From CAVQJU01 sp963729215 (lineage in GTDB: Bacteria; Acidobacteriota; Vicinamibacteria; Vicinamibacterales; CAVVIG01), in contig CAVSND010000016.1 of the NCBI GenBank assembly GCA_963729215.1, forward strand, positions 186,001-250,000: 64,000 nucleotides of DNA, read 5' to 3'. Shown piece by piece: positions 25,266-35,780 of the stretch. The notes under the pieces are model-generated. The model saw only the letters and a list, made by a program, of their open reading frames with translations, did no database searches and was not told where the DNA came from. The translations under genes and the position numbers were made by a program. Position 1 is the stretch's first letter, and every line of letters starts with the position of its first letter.

Positions 25266-26771
25266 ATGGCCCATCGGCATGGACTGCCAGCAGCACGACG
25301 AACCGCTTCGACGTTCGGCGTGCTCTGCTGGTTGGTCCTGCTGACTCGGCACGGCCCAGTGCACTCGAAGCGCTGGGCCGCCCCCATCCTCAGGCGACGC
25401 GCCTCTCCGCGTTGGCATCGGCGAGCTTGCCACAGCAGGCGCCTCAGGCGGGATTGCGCAGGTTGTCGGCAACCTCTCTCTCGAAGGGCTCGTAAACCTC
25501 ACTGAGGACGGGCATCCACGTGCGTGGGTTGCCGAAAGCTGGGCAACTGCTCCCGATGGCCTGTCGTTGACCGTTCAGCTCCGCCCAAATGCGATTTTTC
25601 ACGACGGCACTCCGGTCAAGGCGGCCGCCATCACTCCTATGCTGCGAGAAAGCCTGTCCAAAGGCGATGGGCGCGGCGTTCGAGGACGTCGATCAGAATT
25701 CTGTCCAGTCGGCGATGGCCAAATCCGATTCGATTCTGCGCCGGCCCGCCCCCCTCTGTAATCGAAGCTCTCGAGACGACAATACAGAAGCCCGGTGGAG
25801 ACGGTGTCGGGACAGGCGCTTACGTCCGGCGGCCAGGCGCTTCCGAGCTAAAGGCGAACACTTCGTACTACCTCGGAAGGCCGACGATCGAGCCGCATCG
25901 CTGGTGACGTCGTACCCGAGCGTTCGCGCCGCGTGGGCGGAGTTGCTGCGAGGCAACCTGGATATGCTGTTCGAGGTCAACGCCGACGCCCTCGACTCAT
26001 TGCAGTCATCGAGCGACGTGGCGGTGTTCTCGTTCATTCGTCACTATCAGTACCTGCTCATGTTCGGTGCGCATGCGCCGGTTTTCCAGTCAGCGGAGGT
26101 CAGACGCGAGCTCGAACGCCGCGATCGATCGCAATGCCCTGTTGCGCGACGGATTGAATGGTCACGGCGTCGTCTCCTCTGGCCCGGTGCCGCCACGACA
26201 CTGGGCGGTTGGCAGCGACGCGCCAAAGTTTGGATTCGATGCGAAGCTGGCCGCGAGTCTTCAAGCTCGGCACCTTCAATTCACGTGCCTCGTCGCCGCC
26301 GACTCCGTTTATGAGCGCCTCGCATTGGCATTGAAGCGTCAGCTCGCTGCGGTCTCAGTTGACATGCACATTCAGGAGCTCCAGGCGGATCAGCTCATCC
26401 AGGCGATGGCCAAGAACGATTTCGAGGCGATCCTCATGGACTCGATCAGCGGTCCGAGCCTGTTTCGCTCGTACCAGCGCTGGCATTCGGGAGGACCCTT
26501 CTCCATAAAACCGATCGCTAGCCTGCAAATCGACAACTCCCTGGACCGCATCCGCCACGCAGGGTCAGACGACGAGTACCGGGCCGGCGTTTTGGCGTTT
26601 CAGCAAGCCTTCGCTGAACAGCCGCCGGCGATCCTCCTGGCTTGGAGCGAACGCGCGCGGGCCGTGAGCCGGCGTTTCGACGTGCCGGTGTCGGATGACG
26701 GCCGGGACGTCCTTGCGACGCTCCGTGTGTGGCGCCCGGCCGGCGACCAGCGAGTCGCCAGCCGCAATTAG
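25266..26771 (+). pseudogene. Family-5 peptide/nickel-binding protein, broken by several indels
   Basis: Successive frames encode one SBP_bac_5-type solute-binding protein of about 500 aa. Recognisable pieces are GLVNLTEDGHPRAWVAESW and LRPNAIFHDGTPVKA (the family signature) at about 25400-25670; AAFEDVDQNSVQSAMAKSDS (25676-25755); VIEALETTIQK with GTGAYV (25755-25890); LVTSYPSVRAAWAELLRGNL (25890-26110); and FEAILMDSISGPSLFRSYQR up to the stop. At least five frame changes occur, all before about 26120; the last 650 bases are intact. This is either decay or local sequence error. A peptide-binding protein here could capture or recycle the modified peptide. The start is uncertain; the first ATG follows the precursor stop directly and has no ribosome site. 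Confidence 0.75.
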
Positions 26772-26773
26772 CC

Positions 26774-28531
26774 ATGTCTACCAGGCGCCGCCACATCGCG
26801 ACGCGCTTCGCCCTCCTGCTGGCGCTGGCCGCGGTGTTACCGCTGATTGCTTACGGCGTCGCTTCGATTCTGTCGCTGCGACGCGGCACCCGCCAGTCGG
26901 TCGTTCAGGGCAACGCCAACGTGGCGGCACGGGCAGTCGAGGAAATCCGCCGTTACATCACCACCAACGCCGAACTGCTCAAGGCCCTGGCCGCGAACCT
27001 TCAGGACACCGGGCTGACCCAGGACCAGCAGGACCGCATCATCAAGAACTACGTCCTCGACATCCGGCAATTCCGCGAAATCACCCTCTTTGACGAGGCG
27101 GGGAACGCGGTGGCGACGAGCCGCATCGGCAAGCCGCGCGTCGAGATCCCGAACAACGCCCCGCTGCTCATCGAAGGCGTATCGATGTCGGGGATCCGGG
27201 TCGACGAAGACCTGCTGCCGTCCACGCTGTTCGCCATCCACCTCACCAGGCTTGGCGCTCCGGCCGGCTGGCTCGTCGGCCAGTTCAGCCTCGAGGAAAT
27301 GTGGCGGACCGTCAATCGCATCAAGATCGGGGCCCACGGGTACGCCCTGGTGCTCGCGTCGAACGGCGAGCTGGTCGCGCACGGCGACCCCAATCGGAAG
27401 GCGCTGGTCGCGCAGTCGACAAACATGAACGACCACCCGCTGGTGACCGCCCTGCGCGCCGCCGGCGGGGACGGACCCGTGTCGGTCGAGTACACAGAGG
27501 ACGGCGACCGCAAGCTGGGTGTGGCCGCGCGCATGGCCCCGCTGGGCTGGACGATGATCGTCGAGCAGCCCACGAGCGAAGCCGACGCCAACGCGACGGT
27601 CTTGCAGCGGCAGCTCATCGTCGCGATCTCCGTCGTCCTCCTCCTGATGATTCTCGCCGGCTACTTCTTCGGGCGGCAGTTCATTACACCGATCCTCGCG
27701 CTGCAGCGCGGCACGCAGGCGCTCGCGGCCGGCCGTCTCGAGGAGCGCGTGGACATCCGCACCGGCGACGAATTTGCCGAGCTCGGCCAGGCCTTCAACA
27801 CGATGGCCGACAAGCTCATCGAGCTGCAGGAGAACATCAAGCGGCAGGAACGGCAGGCGATGTTCGGACGCATCGCCGCGGGCCTCGTCCACGACCTCTC
27901 GCATCCCGTCCAGAACATCGGGAACAGCACCAGGCTCCTGCTCCGCGACGACGTCGACCCGGAATCGCGCGACTTGTTCCGCCGGACGATCGAACGCGAG
28001 CTCGCCACGCTCCGCCACTTCATGGACGACCTGCGGAACATCGTGAAACCCAAGCCCATCGAGCGGTTCCCGATGGACGTCAACGGCTCCATCGCCGACA
28101 TCGTCGAGTCGATGCGCGGCGAAGGCGATCGGGTCGGCGTGGCCCTCGAAGCCAGGTACGCCTCGGGGCCGCTCATCATCGAGGGCGACGTCTTCGCCCT
28201 CGGGCGCGTCTACCGCAACCTGATTACCAACGCCATTCAGGCCACCCAGCAGGGCGGTCGCGTCACCATTGCGACGGCGCGCCTCGGCGACCTCGTCGAG
28301 GTCTCGGTTGAAGATACGGGGTCCGGCATCCCGCCCGAACGGCTCGCGGCCATTTTCGAAGACTTCGTGACGACGAAGCGGCGCGGCCTCGGGCTGGGAC
28401 TGGCGATTACCAAGCGCATCGTGGAGCAACTCGACGGAACGATCACGGTGGAAAGCGAGGTCGGCCGGGGGACAAAATTCACCCTCAGGTTTCCGGCTCG
28501 CGACGATGCGTCGGTGGCGGCGGCAAGCTGA
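26774..28531 (+). CDS. Membrane sensor histidine kinase (dCache-HAMP)
   Basis: 585 aa. TM1 (ATRFALLLALAAVLPLIAYG), a periplasmic dCache-like sensor of about 250 residues, TM2 (LIVAISVVLLLMILAGYFFG), HAMP, then a dimerisation helix with phospho-acceptor His373 in GLVHDLSHPVQN. The ATPase domain has the N box NLITNAIQAT and G boxes EDTGSGIPPERL and GLGLGLAITKRIV. It likely phosphorylates the sigma54 regulator at 22046; the pair brackets the radical SAM/peptide genes. dCache domains usually bind small molecules or peptides, so it may sense the modified peptide or its trigger (inference). It starts two bases after the binding-protein stop. Confidence 0.92.
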   Translation: MSTRRRHIATRFALLLALAAVLPLIAYGVASILSLRRGTRQSVVQGNANVAARAVEEIRRYITTNAELLKALAANLQDTGLTQDQQDRIIKNYVLDIRQFREITLFDEAGNAVATSRIGKPRVEIPNNAPLLIEGVSMSGIRVDEDLLPSTLFAIHLTRLGAPAGWLVGQFSLEEMWRTVNRIKIGAHGYALVLASNGELVAHGDPNRKALVAQSTNMNDHPLVTALRAAGGDGPVSVEYTEDGDRKLGVAARMAPLGWTMIVEQPTSEADANATVLQRQLIVAISVVLLLMILAGYFFGRQFITPILALQRGTQALAAGRLEERVDIRTGDEFAELGQAFNTMADKLIELQENIKRQERQAMFGRIAAGLVHDLSHPVQNIGNSTRLLLRDDVDPESRDLFRRTIERELATLRHFMDDLRNIVKPKPIERFPMDVNGSIADIVESMRGEGDRVGVALEARYASGPLIIEGDVFALGRVYRNLITNAIQATQQGGRVTIATARLGDLVEVSVEDTGSGIPPERLAAIFEDFVTTKRRGLGLGLAITKRIVEQLDGTITVESEVGRGTKFTLRFPARDDASVAAAS

Positions 28532-28562
28532 CGCGCGACACGGCGGACCAGGAGGGGCAGAC

Positions 28563-28805
28563 ATGTTTCGGAAGCTGGTGAAGACGGACGCGCTGACCAT
28601 CGAAGACCAGACGTTTCCGGTGAGGTACTTCGAATTGCGGACGCAGCGCGGCACCAGACGGTACAGCGCCGAAATCCTGCTCGGGCCGGACGACCGGATC
28701 ATCCTCGACGACGACTCGGTCACCGACCTGGAGGCCAGAACCGCCCGGTTGGTCCCGGCGACGCTCTACAGCCGGATGCTGGTGGCCAAAGCCACGGCGG
28801 CCTGA
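28563..28805 (+). CDS. Small conserved-looking protein of unknown function
   Basis: 80 aa, with a strong ribosome site (AGGAGGGG) before the ATG. It is beta-rich and charged: FPVRYFELRTQRGTRRYSAE, then DDRIILDDDSVTDLEARTAR. No signal peptide or membrane helix. It lies 31 bases after the histidine kinase in the same direction and may belong to the same transcript. The family is not recognised. Confidence 0.65.
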   Translation: MFRKLVKTDALTIEDQTFPVRYFELRTQRGTRRYSAEILLGPDDRIILDDDSVTDLEARTARLVPATLYSRMLVAKATAA

Positions 28806-28870
28806 GGCGGCTGGCCCCTGACGGACGCAGCAACGGCGAATCGAGTCGTCGCCGCCGCTGCGCCAGACAA

Positions 28871-29170
28871 TTACTTGCGGGGGAGGACGGCGTCCTTGAG
28901 CTGCTTGGCGATTCGTGCTTTCACGACGGTCTTCGCCGGAATCTTGATCGCCTCGCCCGTGGCCGGGTTCCGGCCCATGCGCGCCTTTCGCTTCTGAACG
29001 ACCAGCTTCACCATCCCGGGCAGCACGAATTCACCCGAGCGTTTCAGCTCCTTCTCCGCCAGCGCTGTCAGCTCGTCGAAGTACTCGCGGGCCTGTGTCC
29101 GCTTCACTTCGAACCGCTCGGCGAAATATGAAAAGAGCTCTGATTTGCCCATCCTGCGGGCGTCAGCCAT
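28871..29170 (-). CDS. HU/IHF-family DNA-binding protein
   Basis: About 99 aa. The HU fold is clear: GKSELFSYFAERFEVKR at the N-terminal helices, the beta-arm region VQKRKARMGRNPATGEAIKI with the conserved Arg-Asn-Pro intercalating tip, and the C-terminal IPAKTVVKARIAKQLKDAV. It bends DNA in the nucleoid and could assist sigma54 looping at the nearby promoters (inference). I start at the ATG preceded by GGGGGA; a Met four codons earlier and one six codons later are alternatives. The N-terminus is extended relative to standard HU (MGKSEL). Confidence 0.9.
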   Translation of the reverse strand: MADARRMGKSELFSYFAERFEVKRTQAREYFDELTALAEKELKRSGEFVLPGMVKLVVQKRKARMGRNPATGEAIKIPAKTVVKARIAKQLKDAVLPRK

Positions 29171-29387
29171 CGCGTCCCCCATCTACGTCGCGCGCCTGAT
29201 ATACACCGGCGAGGCTGCGCGCGCGCCAACGATCGCCGTTTTCATTCGAAAAACGCGGTATCCTAGCTCGCAGCGATCATCGGTGTCAATGCGTGCGTCG
29301 TGGCGCGAACCCTTGATTTCCGGCCCCAAAACCACTTACGGACGGGATGCTGCCAGCCCGGCTCCCGATCGACACGGGGCCAGGTGT

Positions 29388-29393
29388 TAGAAT
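29388..29393 (+). promoter_or_regulatory. Extended -10 box of queF
   Basis: TGT-TAGAAT (TGn extension plus a five-of-six -10 hexamer) ends seven bases before the queF ATG, so the transcript would be leaderless. No Shine-Dalgarno is present. Confidence 0.45.
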
Positions 29394-29400
29394 TTTCAGC

Positions 29401-29775
29401 ATGTCAAGCTCGACGCTCGAAACGTTCCCGAACCCCAGGCCCGAACGCGACTACGAGATCGCCATCAACTGTCCCGAGTTCACGGCGCTGTGCCCGAAGA
29501 CCGGTCTTCCCGATTTCGGCGTCATCCGCATCACCTACGTGCCGGACGCCGAGTGCGTCGAGCTGAAATCGCTGAAGTACTACCTCATTGAGTTCCGCAA
29601 CCGAGGCATCTTCTACGAAAACGCCACAAACCAGATCCTCGACGACCTGGTCGCGCGCCTGCAGCCGCGGAAGATGACGGTGGTCGGCGATTTTTCCGTG
29701 CGCGGCGGCATCACGACCAAGGTCACGGCCGAATATCGCAAGGCCGCCGGCGAACCGGGCGCCGCGCGTGCCTGA
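29401..29775 (+). CDS. queF: NADPH-dependent 7-cyano-7-deazaguanine reductase QueF
   Basis: 124 aa, the short unimodular QueF type. It has the catalytic Cys in FTALCPKTGLPDFGVI, the substrate-binding CVELKSLKYYLIEFRNRGIF (the QueF signature E-(S/L)-K-S-x-K), and NPR-type residues near the N-terminus. It reduces preQ0 to preQ1 in queuosine biosynthesis. Other queuosine genes are not in the window. The start at 29401 follows an extended -10 box; the longer frame is upstream non-coding sequence. Confidence 0.95.
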   Translation: MSSSTLETFPNPRPERDYEIAINCPEFTALCPKTGLPDFGVIRITYVPDAECVELKSLKYYLIEFRNRGIFYENATNQILDDLVARLQPRKMTVVGDFSVRGGITTKVTAEYRKAAGEPGAARA

Positions 29776-30062
29776 CGATCCGGACGGCGTGCCCGGTGTC
29801 GTCCACGTCCCTCTCGAGGCCGAGCTCGATCTGCATGCCTTCGCCCCGCGGGACGTCGCGTCCGTCGTAGACGAGTATGTGACCGCCGCAGCTCGTGCGG
29901 GATTCCGGGAGGTCCGCGTCGTCCACGGGCGCGGAAGAGGAGGTACAGCGCGGGATCGTGCAGGCGGCGCTGGACCGTCATCCCCTGGTGGAAGCATTTC
30001 GTGACGACACCGCATCGCACCTGGGCGCCACGCTGGTGCAGCTGCGAACGGAAGGTGGTTGA
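29768..30062 (+). CDS. Smr-domain protein (one frameshift)
   Basis: 97 aa after correction. The Smr core is clear: a DLHAF motif (LDLHAFAPRDVASVVDEYV) and VRVVHGRGRG, the conserved HGxG loop. One extra base near 29942 breaks the frame. Removal gives GIVQAALDRHPLVEAFRDDT and a stop at 30062, a standard Smr ending. Small Smr proteins are nucleases or bind DNA or RNA near stalled ribosomes or branched DNA. GTG start overlapping the queF stop, so it is probably co-transcribed with queF. Confidence 0.82.
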
Positions 30063-30065
30063 CGC

Positions 30066-30500
30066 TTACGACTCTCCGGCGAGGGCTTTGACGGCCGTTT
30101 CGAGAGGGACCGAAGCGCCCGTGTCTTCGCCGACGGCGGGGTTGGATAGATAGAGACGATCGCCGGGCACGAGATCCCGGGGCCCGCCAGCCGCCAGCTC
30201 GATCGCGGCGTAGGCGCCGAGCGACGCAGACATGCGCCAGGGTTCGAGTCCCCGGACAATCTTGCGGACCCTTCCTGTCCGATCGACAAACACGACGTCC
30301 AGCGCGAATCGCATGAATGCCGTGTGCACGGCGGCGCAGGGCGCCAGCATCATGGCCGCGGACGCATCGAGGCCGTTCCGGCCGAGCAGGCCGCGCCGCC
30401 GATCTTCACGCGACACCGCGATCTCGACGATGCTCGCAACCGCACTCCGGGTTCTTTCGTTAATCAGGCGCACGCTCGAACCTGTCCTTCCGTTCGTCAT
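30066..30500 (-). CDS. DUF192 family protein
   Basis: 144 aa. DUF192 features: RRRGLLGRNGLDASAAMML and AFMRFALDVVFVDRTGRVRK, corresponding to the family core (GLM...RLP, then MxNTxIPLDIIFID). The domain is a small beta-barrel of unknown biochemical role, usually exported or membrane-associated; here no signal peptide is evident. The start ATG overlaps the stop of the methyltransferase gene (TGATG). It is the last gene of the long Tad-pilus transcript and is convergent with smr, three bases away. Confidence 0.85.
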   Translation of the reverse strand: MTNGRTGSSVRLINERTRSAVASIVEIAVSREDRRRGLLGRNGLDASAAMMLAPCAAVHTAFMRFALDVVFVDRTGRVRKIVRGLEPWRMSASLGAYAAIELAAGGPRDLVPGDRLYLSNPAVGEDTGASVPLETAVKALAGES

Positions 30501-31117
30501 CAGAACAAACCCGGCACGAGATGCCAGCCGACACGCTCGCAATAGGCCTGGTACTCGGCGTCGCGATTGAGGACCCGCTCCTCGATGAGCGCGCGGACGA
30601 CGAGCGCGGTGTCGGCGGTCGCGAGCACGACGACGTTCCACCAGCGCGGATGCGCGATCAGGAACGCCAGGTGCGTGATGAGGTACCCGCTGTAGATCGG
30701 GTGCCGGACGAGCGCGTACGGGCCGCGAATCACGACGCCGCGGTTGGCGGGAACGAGTCCGAAGCTCCGGCCCAGTGTCAGCTTCCCGACGACCACCAGG
30801 CCGAGCCCGAGCGCCGAGGCAATGGCGGTGAACAGGTCGGGAACCAGGCCTCCCGTGCTCGAGGGCAGCAGCAGAGGCGGCCCGATGACGGAGATCGCCG
30901 TGACCATCGCGGCGCGGATCGACCGGTCCACGAACTGCGCGGGACGCCGGATGACCGTCAGCACGATGACGAGGCCCTCGCTCACGAGGAGCAGGAGGCC
31001 CGTCACGCGGCCCGTGTGCAGGAAGTCCTGCAGGATGTTGATCGAGAGCAGCGTGAAAAGGACGCCGACCGTTGCCCGCGCCAGCAGTTCGTTGCTGTTC
31101 TGGCGCGAGAGCGTCAT
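30500..31117 (-). CDS. ICMT/PEMT-like membrane methyltransferase
   Basis: 205 aa, about five membrane helices. The C-terminal signature of isoprenylcysteine carboxyl methyltransferase-like enzymes is present: RGPYALVRHPIYSGYLITHL and EERVLNRDAEYQAYCERVGW. It would use S-adenosylmethionine to methylate a membrane-bound substrate. Bacterial members rarely have known substrates; sitting inside a Tad operon, it might modify a pilus or lipid component (speculation). Start and stop overlap its neighbours by single bases, indicating tight coupling. Confidence 0.85.
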   Translation of the reverse strand: MTLSRQNSNELLARATVGVLFTLLSINILQDFLHTGRVTGLLLLVSEGLVIVLTVIRRPAQFVDRSIRAAMVTAISVIGPPLLLPSSTGGLVPDLFTAIASALGLGLVVVGKLTLGRSFGLVPANRGVVIRGPYALVRHPIYSGYLITHLAFLIAHPRWWNVVVLATADTALVVRALIEERVLNRDAEYQAYCERVGWHLVPGLF

Positions 31118-32526
31118 CAGTGAATCTCCAGCCGGTGCCTCGCCGCCTTGCGGGCCGCGGCCGCTGACGGCGCCGCGGCTGCCTGAACGGACGTGTCCGC
31201 CGCGCCCGGTCCGTCGACGAAATAGGACGAGCATGCGGCATCGAGCAGCTCGCGCGTGATCACCGGCTCGATTCCGCGATAGCGGCAGAGCGCCGTCACC
31301 TGATCGAGAAGGTCGCGCGGATGACACGACCGCAGGGGACGGCCCAGGGGCCCGTAGTGGCGCCGCTGGAGGTAGGCGACCATCACCTGGTGGAAGCGCA
31401 GGTTCCGGCGCTGGCAGTTCAGCTCGAATATCTTGACGAACTGCTCCATCGTCGGGTCGTTGACGGGAATCTTGTACGGGATGCGGCGCATGAACGCCTC
31501 GTCTGCCAGCGACGCCGGGTTGAGGTTCGTCGCGAACACGATGAGGACATCGAACGGCAGCTGGAACTTCTTGCCGGTGTGCAGCGTGAGGTAGTCGAAG
31601 CGGCTCTCGAGCGGCACGATCCACCGGTTGAGGAGCTCCTGCGGCCGCACGCGCTGGCGGCCGAAGTCGTCCACGAGGAACACGCCGCCGTTCGCCTTCA
31701 GCTGGATCGGCGCCTCGTAAAACTTCGAAATCGGGTTGAAGGTGAGGTCGAGCATGTCGAGCGTCAGCTCGCCGCCCACCATGACGACGGGCCGGCGAAT
31801 CCGGACCCAGCGACGATCGCGCGGCGCGGAGCGGATCACGCTTCCCTCTTCGCTGGCCGCGGTCTCGTTGTCGAGCGCGACATGGCAGATCGGATCGAAC
31901 ATCGTGATGATGTTGCCGTCCACCTCGATCGCGTGCGGGATGTACATGTCGCCGCCAATCGACTGCCCCATGCCTTCGGCGAGCACCGTCTTGCCGTTCC
32001 CGGGAGGGCCGTACAGGAAGACGGCCTTGCCGGCATTGACCGCCGGACCAAGCTTTTCGAGCATGTCATCGTCAACGATGAGATGCTGAAAGCCCGACTT
32101 CAGGCGCTCGTGGTCCAGGTACCCGCGATTGGCGGCCAGCGCCTTCATCTGCGCGACGTAGGCGGCCAGCGGCACCGGCGCGGGGCCGACGTATTGGTTG
32201 ATCTGCAGAAACTGATGGGCGCGATCCCGCCCGAGATCCGTCAGGGTGTACCGGTACGAGGCGGCATTGGACCCGCTGGCGCCGCGCACTTCCATGAGGC
32301 GCTCGGCGCGGGCGTGCTCGATCAGCGGTTCGAGCATGGTGAACGGCAGCCGCATCTTCTCGGAGATGACCGAGCCCAGGGCCTCTGCGCCGTACAGGGT
32401 CTTGAGCAGGAGCTGTTCGACGACGTCAGCCGCCAGGCCCGTGTCCTCGAGATGCACGAGCGGCGGAGGCGCGGGCGAACGATCCGTCATGGAGCGAACG
32501 TTCGACATTTGGGCCGGCGAGGACAT
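31117..32526 (-). CDS. AAA ATPase linked to the Tad locus
   Basis: 469 aa. An N-terminal winged-helix-like domain (about residues 25-115: LEPLIEHARAERLMEVRG, YRYTLTDLGRDRAHQFL) precedes an AAA module with Walker A GPPGNGKT and a Walker B-like VFLVDDFGRQRVRP. Sensor residues lie in VFATNLNPASLADEAFMRRI. The overall pattern resembles MoxR/ATPase-with-chaperone proteins. A ribosome site (GGGAG) precedes the ATG. It follows tadC by 14 bases and is therefore a likely regulatory or assembly ATPase of this pilus; the role is inferred from position only. Confidence 0.82.
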   Translation of the reverse strand: MSSPAQMSNVRSMTDRSPAPPPLVHLEDTGLAADVVEQLLLKTLYGAEALGSVISEKMRLPFTMLEPLIEHARAERLMEVRGASGSNAASYRYTLTDLGRDRAHQFLQINQYVGPAPVPLAAYVAQMKALAANRGYLDHERLKSGFQHLIVDDDMLEKLGPAVNAGKAVFLYGPPGNGKTVLAEGMGQSIGGDMYIPHAIEVDGNIITMFDPICHVALDNETAASEEGSVIRSAPRDRRWVRIRRPVVMVGGELTLDMLDLTFNPISKFYEAPIQLKANGGVFLVDDFGRQRVRPQELLNRWIVPLESRFDYLTLHTGKKFQLPFDVLIVFATNLNPASLADEAFMRRIPYKIPVNDPTMEQFVKIFELNCQRRNLRFHQVMVAYLQRRHYGPLGRPLRSCHPRDLLDQVTALCRYRGIEPVITRELLDAACSSYFVDGPGAADTSVQAAAAPSAAAARKAARHRLEIH

Positions 32527-32540
32527 GGCGCTCCCTTAGG

Positions 32541-33455
32541 TCACTTCTGCGCGAGCGGGAAGACGACCTGGACGAACTTGATGACGGCCGGGCCAATCGT
32601 GACGACCCAGACTGCGGGAAAAATACAGAACACGAGCGGGAAAACCATCTTGACGCCCGTCTTCGCCGCGGCTTCCTCGGCCCGCTGGCGCCGCTTGGTC
32701 CGAAGCGTGTCGCTGTGGACGCGCAGCGACTGGGCGACGCTCGTGCCGAACTTGTCGGTCTGAACCAGCATCGCGACCAGCGATTCCACGTCGTCGACGC
32801 CCGTCCGGACACCCAGGTTGTGGAGTGCCTCGGACCGTGCCTTGCCGGCGCGCAGCTCGAGGTTGATGAGCCGCAGTTCTGACGCGAGCGCGGGATGTGC
32901 GTACGCCATCTCGTCGGCCACGCGCTGAATGGCCTGATCGAGACCGAGGCCGGCTTCCACACTGACGACCATCAGGTCGAGCGCGTCAGGCAGCCCGAGG
33001 CGGATCATGTGTTGGCGCTTCTTGGCGATCCGGCCCAGGGCCATGCTCGGCAGCATGTAGCCGACGCCGCAGGCGCCCAACGCCATGACGAAGTTCGGCG
33101 TCATCAGAATGGGCGTCGCGCAGAGGGCGAACATCAGCAGAGCAAGTCCGACGCGGATGCCGAAGAAGATGGGCAGCGCTTCAGAACTGCGGTAGCCGGC
33201 GTGGACCAGCCGCTTCTGCAGCTTGCCCATTTCCTTGGCCGACTGCGGCGCCACGCTGCCGAGGCGCTTCAATCCGCTCAGGAACGCCTTCGACTTGCTC
33301 TCGCCCTCGGCGATGGGACGGCCACCGGTCCAGTCCGCGACTTCCTCGAGGCGGCGCTCCAGCGTGCCGGCGCCGCTTGGAGCGAGGGCCATCGCCCCCG
33401 CTGCGATCAGCAGCGTGATGAAGATGAACCCGAGTACCGGAATCAGCAGCGTCAC
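32541..33455 (-). CDS. tadC: Tad inner-membrane platform protein TadC
   Basis: 304 aa, T2SSF-domain protein. N-terminal membrane segment (LLIPVLGFIFITLLIAAGAM), cytoplasmic helical domain with the T2SSF core (LGLPDALDLMVVSVEAGLGL, then AIQRVADE), and C-terminal membrane helices (MVFPLVFCIFPAVWVVTIGP). With TadB it forms the platform that couples the TadA ATPase to Flp pilin assembly. I choose the GTG at 33455, one base after the tadB stop; longer versions overlap tadB and add no membrane-like sequence. Confidence 0.9.
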   Translation of the reverse strand: MTLLIPVLGFIFITLLIAAGAMALAPSGAGTLERRLEEVADWTGGRPIAEGESKSKAFLSGLKRLGSVAPQSAKEMGKLQKRLVHAGYRSSEALPIFFGIRVGLALLMFALCATPILMTPNFVMALGACGVGYMLPSMALGRIAKKRQHMIRLGLPDALDLMVVSVEAGLGLDQAIQRVADEMAYAHPALASELRLINLELRAGKARSEALHNLGVRTGVDDVESLVAMLVQTDKFGTSVAQSLRVHSDTLRTKRRQRAEEAAAKTGVKMVFPLVFCIFPAVWVVTIGPAVIKFVQVVFPLAQK

Positions 33456-33456
33456 G

Positions 33457-34424
33457 CTATACCTCGATCTTGATGACTTTACGAATCCAGAAGTACCCGC
33501 CGGTCTGCATGACAATCGCGCCCAGAATCATCATCTGGCCCAGGTGCTCATGAAACAGCAGCGACATGTGGTCGGGATTGATAAAGGTCAGGGCGACAGC
33601 CAATGCTGCCGGCAACGACAGAAGGACCCACGCCGTGAACCGGCCGTGCGCGGTGTGCACGCGAATCTGACGGCGGATCTTGAATCGCTCGCGAATCACG
33701 TAGGCGAGGTTGTCCAGAATCTCGGCCAGGTTGCCGCCCGTCTCGCGCTGAATCAGCACGGCCGTGACGAAGAAGCGGACGTCCAGGCTCCCGATGCGAT
33801 CGGACAGCTCGTTCAAGGCGTCTCGCAGCGGCAGGCCGAAGTTCTGGCGATCGAACGCCTTCTTGAACTCGGGGCCGACCGGCTCGGGGAGCTCGTCCGC
33901 GACCATGCCCATGGACGTCTGGAACGCATGGCCCGCGCGGACGGCGCGCGACAGCAGATCCAGCGCCTCTGGAAACTGCTCCTCGAACCGGTTCAGCCGG
34001 CGCGTGCGCCGGTTCATGACGTAGCCAATCGGCAGCATGGCGCCGATGCAGGCGGCAATCGGCGCGGCATACGGCTGGCTGACAAACACCGCGGTCACCA
34101 GGCCCACGACAGCCGCCGAGACCAGCGTCACCAGCATGAGCCCGCTCGGCGTCGTCTGGACCCCCGACTGCTCGATCAACCGTGACAGCCCGTATCCCTG
34201 CTTCGAGTCCTTGACGAACTTGTCGAGGACCGGCATCGGTCCCTCGACCATCTTGCGGAGAACCGACGTGTCTTCGGTCTCGCCTGACGCCTCGGTGAAC
34301 GAGACGTCCTTCAGCCGCTTGTCGAGCTCGCGCTGGGCCATCATGTCCGGCAGCGCCGTGATGGCAAAGTACGAGCCGAGAATCAGCCCGACTACGACGA
34401 CGAAGACACCGAGCGCGATAACCA

Positions 34425-34425
<1 letters not shown>
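33457..34425 (-). CDS. tadB: Tad inner-membrane platform protein TadB
   Basis: 322 aa, T2SSF family. N-terminal membrane helix (IALGVFVVVVGLILGSYFAI), a further helix pair (MLVTLVSAAVVGLVTAVFV), the T2SSF domain with QFPEALDLLSRAVRAGHAF and FVTAVLIQRETGGNLAEIL, and two C-terminal membrane helices. Start ATG overlaps the tadA stop (TAATG). Partner of TadC in the pilus platform. Confidence 0.92.
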
Positions 34426-35774
<1,349 letters not shown>

Positions 35775-35780
35775 ATGGGT

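Noticed and set aside
26837..28723. Long open frame of 628 codons opposite the histidine kinase
   Set aside because: Antisense shadow; the plus-strand frame contains all kinase motifs.
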